Shown piece by piece: positions 7,248 through 15,043 of a stretch of 28,890 bases of DNA (its first letter is position 1; every line of letters begins with the position of its first letter). The position numbers and the translations under genes were made by a program. Origin of the DNA: Candidatus Hydrogenedens terephthalaticus JGI OTU-1 (lineage in GTDB: Bacteria > Hydrogenedentota > Hydrogenedentia > Hydrogenedentales > Hydrogenedentaceae). The stretch spans positions 56,409-85,298 of the forward strand of contig AWNW01000007.1 in assembly GCA_000493945.1 (NCBI GenBank). Reading direction: 5' to 3'. The notes under the pieces were generated by a model. That model had not been told where the DNA came from, did no database searches, and saw only the letters and a list, made by a program, of their open reading frames with translations.

Positions 7248-9203
7248 TTAACTTTCGAGAATATTCTTACCCTGCAAATCTTGTGGGACATTTAAATCCA
7301 GATACGATAAAATAGAAACGCCAATATCCTGAAGATGAGGGGAATGTGTATTGATACCTTTGTTTGTTATCATCATCCCGGGGATTAATTTATAGTCTGT
7401 TGCGACATGGTCACCACTCCATTTATCCAAATTGTCTTCAAATATAGATTGAGGAGCAGAACCTTTGGCTGCTGCTTTAGTGGATTGGTATCCTTCATGA
7501 TAACCCAAAATCAAGTCGGGAGCATTTTCTACCTCATTTCCACTAAAATTCTCACAACTGTACACATTACTAATTACAGATACACCTGTTTGTGGGTCTT
7601 TTACACTTAATAATTTATTCTTTATTTCTTCTCTTAATGCTTTAATTTGTTCGTTCTTAACTATTCCATTTTTTTCTCTACCTTCAATATTTAGATATAT
7701 AGAACCTAACCCTAATGCATACGCTTTCGTTTTATTCCAATCATATCCTAAAAGAAATGCCTGGTCATTGTAAGCAGTTTCTGCATTTGTCTGTCCTTCT
7801 ACAACAAGGTATCCTTCCCGTATTAGCCATGTTCCCAGATTAAAGCCTTTCCGATAAGTATTAAACCCATGATCAGACATTATGATTAACCAATCATCTT
7901 CACGAACAGATTTTATAGCATTACCAATCACTCTATCCATTATTCGATATGTTTCTTCAAGAGCCTCTCCATAGATTTTTGCCTTTTCGGCATCGTATTC
8001 TGGATGTTGAGGGTCACGGAACCGCCAAAACAAATGGGCTACTCTATCTGTAGCCATCCACATGGTCATTAACAATTTCCAATCGTCTTCTTTGTTTAAC
8101 TCATCTAACATCAGTGTTTCATGCCATGCCATTGTTTTTCTTACATCATCCAGGAAAACATCTTCGGTCAAAACATCCTGACGCAAGGCATGTGTATCAT
8201 AATTCCATCCGATTGTTTTGTAAAGTCCATACCTTTCTGCTAATTCTTGTGAATATTTAACGGGATGGGTAAAAGGTATATAAGGATAACGCGGATGAAA
8301 TTGTAAACAAGACATGTATATATTGACTTCTTCATCTATTTTCTTTACAAAGAATTTACTTATTGCCTTTACGGAATATTTCTCAGTAACAGGGAATTCC
8401 CATTCAATCCAATCAGACCAATTTCCCTGCTCAATTTGTATGCTATTTTGATTCAGTAAATTAATCGTTACTTTTTTTGTTGTTTTATCTACTTTGAAAC
8501 TTATATTTGCTTCTATAAATCCATTTTTGGGATTAATTGAATTTCGGAGGGCTGGCAATTTAACCTCTGCAATAGAGTCTCTGAAATTTAGCTTAATCCT
8601 CATTCCGCCTGAAATACTTTGTTTTAACTCTTCTTCTGTAAATCTATCTGAAAACACGAAAAATAAACTTTCTGTTCCTCTAATATCTGGAACACCCAGA
8701 CCGCTTAACATTAAACCATTTTTTAATGTATCGGGGGGATAGGAATATGGCATATTAAGAACCTTACAGCGGATCCCTTGTTCATCGGCAATTTTCCAAA
8801 AAGGAGTTCCTTTTCGATATGTTTCAAAGTAAGGTTCTTTTTTGAGGTTACCTTGTTCATCAAATTCAGGTGGATGAACAGAACCTAACGCTAAACCCGG
8901 AAAATATGTTTTCGGGTCACGACGAAGAAAATCATAAATGCCATGTTCTCCGGGATTTTTACATGTGGCAAAACTTGACCATGCAGTTGGGGATTGAGGG
9001 GGAATTGTAGAAGTAAGGTTCAAAAAGTCTCCTTGTTTCATTACTGTTTTAAGATTGGGTAACTGTTCCTTTTCTATCATACTTCTCACAATACGAGGTT
9101 CAACACCATCAAAACCGAGAAGAACCACTCTCCTTCTATTATTATTGGCAAATAAACTCCTTGATTTCGTTATTAAACCCAAAGTAACTGCTATCGCATC
9201 CAT
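7248..9203 (-). CDS. alkaline-phosphatase-superfamily hydrolase (type I phosphodiesterase/nucleotide pyrophosphatase family), signal region altered
   Basis: 651 residues from ATG 9203. Metal-binding and catalytic motifs of the alkaline phosphatase superfamily are present: LLGFDGVEP with Asp32, the nucleophile region PPQSPTAWSSF with Thr73, WMATDRVAHLFW with Asp and His, IMSDHG, and SGDHVATD near the C-terminus. It probably hydrolyses a phosphate mono- or diester; the substrate is unknown. The start overlaps the mutL stop as TGATG. From base 9192 inward the DNA is identical to the gene start at 28796-28890, which has a full twin-arginine signal; here the positively charged N-region is missing (MDAIAVTLGLITKSRS instead of MKMNRRKFLF...). 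A longer start at 9278 would run inside mutL and restores no signal. Export of this copy is doubtful, or the junction at 9192/9193 is not the native one. Confidence 0.85.
   Translation of the reverse strand: MDAIAVTLGLITKSRSLFANNNRRRVVLLGFDGVEPRIVRSMIEKEQLPNLKTVMKQGDFLNLTSTIPPQSPTAWSSFATCKNPGEHGIYDFLRRDPKTYFPGLALGSVHPPEFDEQGNLKKEPYFETYRKGTPFWKIADEQGIRCKVLNMPYSYPPDTLKNGLMLSGLGVPDIRGTESLFFVFSDRFTEEELKQSISGGMRIKLNFRDSIAEVKLPALRNSINPKNGFIEANISFKVDKTTKKVTINLLNQNSIQIEQGNWSDWIEWEFPVTEKYSVKAISKFFVKKIDEEVNIYMSCLQFHPRYPYIPFTHPVKYSQELAERYGLYKTIGWNYDTHALRQDVLTEDVFLDDVRKTMAWHETLMLDELNKEDDWKLLMTMWMATDRVAHLFWRFRDPQHPEYDAEKAKIYGEALEETYRIMDRVIGNAIKSVREDDWLIIMSDHGFNTYRKGFNLGTWLIREGYLVVEGQTNAETAYNDQAFLLGYDWNKTKAYALGLGSIYLNIEGREKNGIVKNEQIKALREEIKNKLLSVKDPQTGVSVISNVYSCENFSGNEVENAPDLILGYHEGYQSTKAAAKGSAPQSIFEDNLDKWSGDHVATDYKLIPGMMITNKGINTHSPHLQDIGVSILSYLDLNVPQDLQGKNILES
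9098..9192 (-). repeat. 95-bp inverted repeat, copy 1 (inside the hydrolase gene)
   Basis: Read on the minus strand from 9192 to 9098, this is identical base for base to 28796-28890 on the plus strand. Identity begins ten bases downstream of the mutL stop and covers the end of the signal region and the LLGFDGVE motif. Outside the repeat on the 5' side the two copies are unrelated. The 3' limit is unknown because the other copy reaches the window edge. Confidence 0.97.
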
Positions 9204-11134
9204 CACAATCTTCTCCGAAAACTTTTTTCCATTTGTTGCAAGGTTAATTCTATTAAAATGGGTCTTCCATGAGGACAAGTATAAGGAGGTGTTAATGATT
9301 TAAACCCCTTGATCAAATACAAACGCTCTAATGGTTCTAATTTATCACCCGCTTTGACGGATTTCTTACAGGCTTTTGTAGCAATACTCAATAGAGATTC
9401 AAAATAGTTCTCTTTTTCAAATAAATCGCCCTGCACCATTTCTTCGAGTAATTCAAAAATAATATCTTTTATTTTACCTTCATCATACAATTCGCATATA
9501 GATGTTATTTGAAATGTGTTTTCTCCAAAGGGTTCAATATCAATACCTATTTTTTGGAATATTTCTCTTTTATCCTCTAAAATCTTGGAATAATTAGATG
9601 GAACTTCAATAAGAAGGGGTATGACAAGCCTTTGAAACACAAAATCTTTTTCCTGTAATTCTTTCTTTAACTGTTCAAAATTTAACCGTTCATGAAGTGC
9701 ATGTTGGTCAATAATCAAGATACGGTCTTTTTCTGGAAGAACTAAATAGGAATCAAAAACTTGGATAGGAATTTCTTCACCGGGGACAAATTCGGAAAAA
9801 ATGGGATGTGGTAAAAGTGAAGGTTGTTCCTCTTGTAATTGTTTTTCATCTGAAGAAACATGTGTTTTGTCTATATCAGTGTTAGAAAAAAGATTAGTTT
9901 CTTCAGGAATAGTTTTTTGTTGAGGTTCTGTGCTTTTATTTTCAATAAAATCATTAGTATTTTTAGAAGGTATCTCAATGTCGGAGTTGTCTATAAATGT
10001 AGGTGAGGTATCAGTATCAGTGAAAGATGAAACAGCAGGAGTTGTGGATTGTTTTTCAACCGTTTGTATGTTTATTTTGGGGAAAGTGTGATGCTTTTGT
10101 TGCGGTATAAGTGATAATTGGTTGCGAAGAGTTGTTACAATATGCTTAGAAATAATTCTTTCATCTCTAAATTTAATTTCTCTTTTAGTAGGATGAATGT
10201 TGACATCAACCCATTGTGGGGGTAGTTCTAAAAATAAAATAGCGACAGGGTATCTGCCCACCATAACAAGGTTTCTATAGGCTTCTTCCAGACTGTATTG
10301 CAAAGTTCGACTATAAATGGGTCTTTTATTAACAAAAAATAATTGATGGGAACGATGTGAGCGAGTCAGAGAAGGTAATCCAATATATCCATAAATAGAA
10401 ATGGGTAGCATTTCGGATTCGGTGGATAATAGATTATGAGTAACAGGTTTTATTTGCAACATTTCTGAGACAGTAGACTTACCCCAAATAAGAGAAATCC
10501 TATTATATAAATTCATATCCGGAGGAATATCAAAAAGAAGTTTGTCGTTATGCAATAATTTAAAACCAATATTCTCATGAGCAAGGGCATATTTCTGGAC
10601 AATGTCAATGCAATGACTTAATTCTGTGGTTAAACCTTTTAAAAATTTTAATCTTACGGGAGTATTGAAAAATAAACGATTTACAGATATTTTTGTCCCC
10701 TGTGGGCTACCTACAGAGGAAACAGATTTTAAAATACCGCCGTTGACGACAATTTGCGTGCCTGTGTTATCTTGAAATCGTTTTGTGGTTAAAACAAACT
10801 GAGATACTGCTGAAATACTACTTAATGCTTCACCACGAAAACCAAAAGTATGTATCGCTTCGAGGTCTTTTGCCGAGGTAATTTTACTTGTAGCATGTCT
10901 TTCTATAGCAAGAATAGCATCCTGTTCAGACATCCCGATACCATCATCAATAACTTCAATAAGTCTTAAACCGGATGCAGAAAGACGAATCGTAATTCGT
11001 TTTGCTACCGCATCTATGCTATTTTCAACAAGTTCTTTTACAACAGATGCAGGTCTTTCAACAACTTCTCCAGCAGCAATCTTGTTTGTTATTTCTTCAG
11101 AAAGTACTCTTATTTTATTTTCTTTGTCTGACAT
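9203..11134 (-). CDS. mutL: DNA mismatch repair protein MutL (endonuclease type)
   Basis: Couples mismatch recognition by MutS to strand removal. 643 residues. The GHKL ATPase N-domain is complete: ITNKIAAGEVVERPASVVKELVENSIDA, DDGIGM, HATSKI and GFRGEALSSI, followed by VNKRPIYS and VDVNIHPTKREI. A poorly conserved Ser/Thr/Glu-rich linker covers about 345-440. The C-domain has DQHALHERLNFE at about 476, matching the DQHA(X)2E(X)4E metal-binding endonuclease motif, and CPHGRP at about 620, so this is the nicking MutL found in bacteria without MutH. It starts with ATG 64 bases after lgt and stops with TGA shared with the hydrolase ATG. Confidence 0.97.
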   Translation of the reverse strand: MSDKENKIRVLSEEITNKIAAGEVVERPASVVKELVENSIDAVAKRITIRLSASGLRLIEVIDDGIGMSEQDAILAIERHATSKITSAKDLEAIHTFGFRGEALSSISAVSQFVLTTKRFQDNTGTQIVVNGGILKSVSSVGSPQGTKISVNRLFFNTPVRLKFLKGLTTELSHCIDIVQKYALAHENIGFKLLHNDKLLFDIPPDMNLYNRISLIWGKSTVSEMLQIKPVTHNLLSTESEMLPISIYGYIGLPSLTRSHRSHQLFFVNKRPIYSRTLQYSLEEAYRNLVMVGRYPVAILFLELPPQWVDVNIHPTKREIKFRDERIISKHIVTTLRNQLSLIPQQKHHTFPKINIQTVEKQSTTPAVSSFTDTDTSPTFIDNSDIEIPSKNTNDFIENKSTEPQQKTIPEETNLFSNTDIDKTHVSSDEKQLQEEQPSLLPHPIFSEFVPGEEIPIQVFDSYLVLPEKDRILIIDQHALHERLNFEQLKKELQEKDFVFQRLVIPLLIEVPSNYSKILEDKREIFQKIGIDIEPFGENTFQITSICELYDEGKIKDIIFELLEEMVQGDLFEKENYFESLLSIATKACKKSVKAGDKLEPLERLYLIKGFKSLTPPYTCPHGRPILIELTLQQMEKSFRRRL

Positions 11135-11198
11135 AATAGGACCAGGTTACAAAATTAATATGGTTATAATATTATAAAAAAATGAGATAGGTAATAGT

Positions 11199-12041
11199 TT
11201 ATTTTTTCTTTTTTTTAGGGCTTTGTTGTAATTCTGTAGAAGTTGTCTGAATTTTGTAATAGGTCCGAATTAACCAGAAGAGGAATATCCCCAATAAAAC
11301 TTCAAGAATGCAAAACATCTGTTGATCACTTAAAATCCCAAAGCCTAAAACAGTAGGGTTATGGTCACCTCGAAAAAATTCATTTATAAATCGAAGTAAA
11401 CCATGTAGAAAAAAATATGCAGGAATTGTAAAACCTGTGAATGGATTCCATTCATCACGAAGATATATTAATAATACACAAAGAAAAACAAGCCCTACTA
11501 CAGCATATAATTGTGTGGGATGAACAGGAAGAGACCAACCATTGTTTCCAGGATAAGACTGGTAAACGGGACATCCTTCCGGGAAAGAAATAGCGAAGGG
11601 GAGATTTGAAGGTTTTCCGTAACAGCAGCCGTTGAAAAAGCATCCTATTCTACCTATTCCTTGTCCTAATGCTAAATAAGGAACTGCACAATCCGATACT
11701 AATAGGAAGGAAACTTTTCTTCGACGCATAGCCCAGATGACATAACCGAAGGCAAAGGGAAGAGCCCCCTGAAATACAAGCCCCCCCTGCCATATAGCAA
11801 TCCACCCAATAGGATTCGTTATGGAATATTCATAAGGAAACATAATAATATGGAAAACACGAGAACCTATGATGCCGGCAAGAAGTGCGAATATGGCTTC
11901 ACTCTGGATAATCTCCGGGTCAATACCCCGTTTCCGAGCATCACGCTGAGTGAGATAGAGAGATAATAAAAAGGCTATGGCAATACATAAACCATAACTA
12001 TGTATTTTAATCCAGCCAAACTCTATAATTGTGGGATACAT
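11199..12041 (-). CDS. lgt: prolipoprotein diacylglyceryl transferase Lgt
   Basis: Transfers diacylglycerol from phosphatidylglycerol to the lipobox cysteine of prolipoproteins; inner-membrane enzyme. 280 residues with about seven hydrophobic spans. It opens with the family pattern IIEFGWIKIHSYGL, then GSRVFHII, the signature GRIGCFFNGCCYGKP, and HPTQLYAVVG before the last spans. The signature carries the Cys-rich NGCCYG form rather than the NFINGE form of Proteobacteria. A poly-lysine tail closes the chain. It lies 20 bases downstream of the DksA-like gene in the same transcript direction. It implies that lipoproteins are made. Confidence 0.95.
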   Translation of the reverse strand: MYPTIIEFGWIKIHSYGLCIAIAFLLSLYLTQRDARKRGIDPEIIQSEAIFALLAGIIGSRVFHIIMFPYEYSITNPIGWIAIWQGGLVFQGALPFAFGYVIWAMRRRKVSFLLVSDCAVPYLALGQGIGRIGCFFNGCCYGKPSNLPFAISFPEGCPVYQSYPGNNGWSLPVHPTQLYAVVGLVFLCVLLIYLRDEWNPFTGFTIPAYFFLHGLLRFINEFFRGDHNPTVLGFGILSDQQMFCILEVLLGIFLFWLIRTYYKIQTTSTELQQSPKKKKK

Positions 12042-12061
12042 AATGTAATTAAAAAAGAATA

Positions 12062-12466
12062 TTAGTATTGTGAGTCTTGCTGTTTTTCATACTCACTTTG
12101 ACATTGTATACAATAGCGAGCATGAGGAAGAGCCTCTAATCTTTTCCGTGGGATAGGTTCTTTACACATTTCACAAATACCATAGGTCTTATTTTTGATT
12201 CGTTCTAATGCGTCATCAATTTCTTGCAATTGTTGAGATTCACCACTTGCCAAAGACAGGGCAATTTGAATATCAAAAGCATCGGTTCCTGTTTCCGCAT
12301 AATCAGATATATCTTCCCCGGGTCCTGAGTTTTCTTCTGCCAAATCAGTAGTATCTAAGTTTGTGAGATTTTGCACAACTTTTTTTCTTTCTGCAAGTAG
12401 TAATGTTTCAAAATATTTATAATCTTTTTTATTTATGCCTTTTGATGTAACATTCTTTTTCTTCAT
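12062..12466 (-). CDS. DksA/TraR-family zinc-finger protein
   Basis: 134 residues from ATG 12466. The longer TTG start at 12484 is rejected because its codons contain the ribosome site AAAGGAGT for this ATG. The N-terminal half is coiled-coil-like (YFETLLLAERKKVVQNLTNL...), then an acidic Asp/Glu-rich stretch, then a four-cysteine zinc finger CEMCKEPIPRKRLEALPHARYC..C of the DksA/TraR type. Members bind the RNA polymerase secondary channel and, with ppGpp, modulate promoters such as those of rRNA genes. The coiled-coil tip keeps acidic residues, but I cannot tell true DksA from a paralogue. It lies between the tex-like gene and lgt. Confidence 0.88.
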   Translation of the reverse strand: MKKKNVTSKGINKKDYKYFETLLLAERKKVVQNLTNLDTTDLAEENSGPGEDISDYAETGTDAFDIQIALSLASGESQQLQEIDDALERIKNKTYGICEMCKEPIPRKRLEALPHARYCIQCQSEYEKQQDSQY

Positions 12467-12516
12467 TAAGTTACTCCTTTTCAAAAAGTCAAATTTCTAT
12501 AATTCCTTTATTATGT

Positions 12517-14937
12517 TTAAGATTGTAATTTGTCTTTGAGTATTGCCAATTGGTCTGCTAATTGAGTATTTAGCAACTGGTTTTCTAAAATGGATGTTGA
12601 TTTCTTACTCTCTTTTTCTATATTAGGCTTTTGAAACTTTGTAAACTTTCTTTCGAACTTAGGTTTATCACCACTTGCAGAATCTTTGGAGTCTGAAACT
12701 TTTGTTGCATTTTGTTTTTGAGATGAAAAAGATTTCTCCTTCCTCTCTCTTTTGCCCTCTTCTTTTTTCTCTTTTTTAGGCGGGAAATAAGGGATAAGAA
12801 TTACTTTTTGATTATCAAAATCTATGGATTCAATATTGACCTTTAAGAAATCTCCAATTCGTTTATCCAACAAGTTTCTTTTTAGTGTTTTTGTTAAGGA
12901 AGGGTTATTTCTTAAATGAATAATTGCATCAATAGGAATACCAATATCTACAACAATTAAATTATTTAAAATTTTCTTAATTATCCCTTCTGTTTGCATG
13001 CCTACCTTCAAATCAGATACACGATAAATCCCGTCAGTATATCTTGGAAATACGAAATATCCTCGTGGGTCACGAGCCGGTGATTTTAACTCTTTTAAGA
13101 TTGTCTTTATAGCATGCTTCCCAAGTATCTTTTTGTCTTCAAGCCGTCTTATTAATGTTCGGGCACTCTTAAATGAACGGAATAGAGATGAAATCTCAAT
13201 ATTTAATTCTTGCGCTGTAGTTTCAATATGTTCATACCATTTAGGATGTATACGAGTCTGGTCTAAAGGATTATCTCCGTTTTTTATGAAAAGAAAACCA
13301 GCACATTGCTGGAAAATAGAATCGTTTATACCGGAGACTTCAAGTAATTCTTTACGGTCTTTAAATCCCCCTTTTGCAGTTCTATATTCAACGATGTTTT
13401 GTGCAATATCATGTTTTAGTCCAGCGATATGCCGTAGTTCGTTGATAGTGGCTTGATTAAGATCCAAACCGATGTTATTAATACAATGTTCTATTACTTG
13501 ATGAGCAACCGCAGCGAACTTCCTTTCGTTTATTTCTCTGTGGAGAATCCCTTCAGGTAAACTCACAAGATTTAACTTTATAAGTTCTTTAAGTGGGGAA
13601 TTAAAATAGCGTGCAAGATAATACGCTTCCCGTATTTTTTCCGAAAGATTAGGCAAATCAATTTCTGCCATTTTAGAACGAGCAAAACTTTGAGCGAATC
13701 TTTGTTCAAATGTAACAAAACGAACACGGGGGTTTGTATATTGTGATGCTAATTCGCCAACAAATTGAACGGCTTCATCAACACCTGCTCCATTTCCTAT
13801 TACAATATGCTTCGATTTATACCTTTCAATATAGGATTTTATAATATCCTGTGCTTCTTTAACCTCGTTTTTAGGTGCCATTGGGAAAATATGGGAAGAT
13901 TCCAGTAGATTTCCATCGCGGTCTACAACACATACTGCCCATTCCTCTTCAATTCCGGGGATTACAGATATAACAGTCTCCAAATTTGCCGGAGGGAACA
14001 TTAATATATCTATTAAATCATCGCGTAACTCAGAGACAAATTGTTGTTCTATATTTTCCTTTAATTCGATGAATACCCTATTCTCACAGACCGTTTTTAA
14101 TTGTTTACGAAAAGCATCTTGTATACTCAAACGAATAAAGGGTTCAAATACACTTCCCTTATCTTTGACATATATTTTAATTAATTCTTCAATGGCTTCG
14201 TTTTCGTCAATTTCAAGACTGACTTTTAAGAAACCCAATCGCATTCCCCTTAAAATCTGAAGGAAACGGATAGAACTAATTTTTCGAATAGGTTCCGAAT
14301 GATTGTAGAAGGCTTCAAATTGTGTTTTTTGACTTTGTGCCGTTTTTGTAGATGTGGAAACTAAAAGGCCTTTTTTCCAGAACATCTCTTTAATAATCAT
14401 TCTTGCCTTGTAATCTTGTTCGATTCGTTCTGCAAGAATAATTAAAGCACCTTCAATTGCTTCCTGAGGAGTAATAGACAATTTCGATGATTCAACAAAT
14501 GCTTCGGCAGTTATTTCTATGGGTTGATTTACAGGTAATTGTTGCCATATAAAGTCAGCCAATTCCTGCAATCCTTGCTGTATAGGTTTTTGTGAACGAC
14601 TGCGATTTTTTTTCTTTAGTGGGAGAAGTAAATCATCTAATAAAGCGGTATCGGATGTATTAGAAATAAGTTGTTTTAATTCATCGGTTAGAAGTTCATT
14701 CTTTTCTAATTGTGTTAATACACTGTTTTTCTTGTTTTCAACTTCTAAAAACTTTCTATATTCGTCAATGATATGGACTAAAAATCCCCAATTATCTATT
14801 CCGATCTCATCTCGATGATAGTGATATATATATTCTAAATGATTGCCTTTATTAAGTAAGTTTATTAAACTTTCAATTTTTTGAGGATTAAAGCGAATTT
14901 TTTCTGTGAATTTGTGAATTTGTTCTTGTGTTAACAT
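12517..14937 (-). CDS. Tex-like RNA-binding transcription accessory protein, divergent
   Basis: 806 residues in Tex order. The helical Tex N-domain (about 1-195) carries HYHRDEIG where Tex normally has ARYRKE.TG. A YqgF-like region lies at about 322-450, then tandem helix-hairpin-helix at about 488-555 (GLDLNQATINELRHIAGL, NIVEYRTAKGGFKDRKELLEVSGI, AGFLFIKNGDNPLD, IHPKWYE), a C-terminal helical part, an S1 RNA-binding domain at about 640-720 (LKVGMQTEGIIKKILNNLIVVDIG), and a Lys/Glu/Ser-rich tail. The HhH and S1 parts are conventional, but the YqgF core is eroded: the DPG motif reads VIPG, and the GVGQYQHDV block reads LPEGILHREI. Tex is thought to bind RNA and aid transcription and ribosome rescue. 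Ribosome site AAGGAAC. Confidence 0.85.
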   Translation of the reverse strand: MLTQEQIHKFTEKIRFNPQKIESLINLLNKGNHLEYIYHYHRDEIGIDNWGFLVHIIDEYRKFLEVENKKNSVLTQLEKNELLTDELKQLISNTSDTALLDDLLLPLKKKNRSRSQKPIQQGLQELADFIWQQLPVNQPIEITAEAFVESSKLSITPQEAIEGALIILAERIEQDYKARMIIKEMFWKKGLLVSTSTKTAQSQKTQFEAFYNHSEPIRKISSIRFLQILRGMRLGFLKVSLEIDENEAIEELIKIYVKDKGSVFEPFIRLSIQDAFRKQLKTVCENRVFIELKENIEQQFVSELRDDLIDILMFPPANLETVISVIPGIEEEWAVCVVDRDGNLLESSHIFPMAPKNEVKEAQDIIKSYIERYKSKHIVIGNGAGVDEAVQFVGELASQYTNPRVRFVTFEQRFAQSFARSKMAEIDLPNLSEKIREAYYLARYFNSPLKELIKLNLVSLPEGILHREINERKFAAVAHQVIEHCINNIGLDLNQATINELRHIAGLKHDIAQNIVEYRTAKGGFKDRKELLEVSGINDSIFQQCAGFLFIKNGDNPLDQTRIHPKWYEHIETTAQELNIEISSLFRSFKSARTLIRRLEDKKILGKHAIKTILKELKSPARDPRGYFVFPRYTDGIYRVSDLKVGMQTEGIIKKILNNLIVVDIGIPIDAIIHLRNNPSLTKTLKRNLLDKRIGDFLKVNIESIDFDNQKVILIPYFPPKKEKKEEGKRERKEKSFSSQKQNATKVSDSKDSASGDKPKFERKFTKFQKPNIEKESKKSTSILENQLLNTQLADQLAILKDKLQS

Positions 14938-15043
14938 AGTTCCTTACACCTTCAATTCAATTTGCCCAAAAATATGACAAAGTTAAAATATGATAATTTA
15001 TTAACAAAAAAATTCAAAATTAAGATATATATACTATCAATCA

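Noticed and set aside
9204..9278. Hydrolase start at 9278 inside the mutL 3' end
   Set aside because: The extra 25 residues are the mutL coding region read in another frame; the TGATG-coupled ATG at 9203 is simpler.
11135..11198. Possible terminator between lgt and mutL
   Set aside because: The region is AT-rich, but I find no stable G+C stem followed by a U-tract on either strand.
12467..12484. TTG start six codons upstream in the DksA-like gene
   Set aside because: Those codons contain the AAAGGAGT ribosome site of the ATG at 12466.
13133..13456. 107-codon plus-strand frame
   Set aside because: It is an antisense shadow of the tex-like gene without ribosome site or family features.
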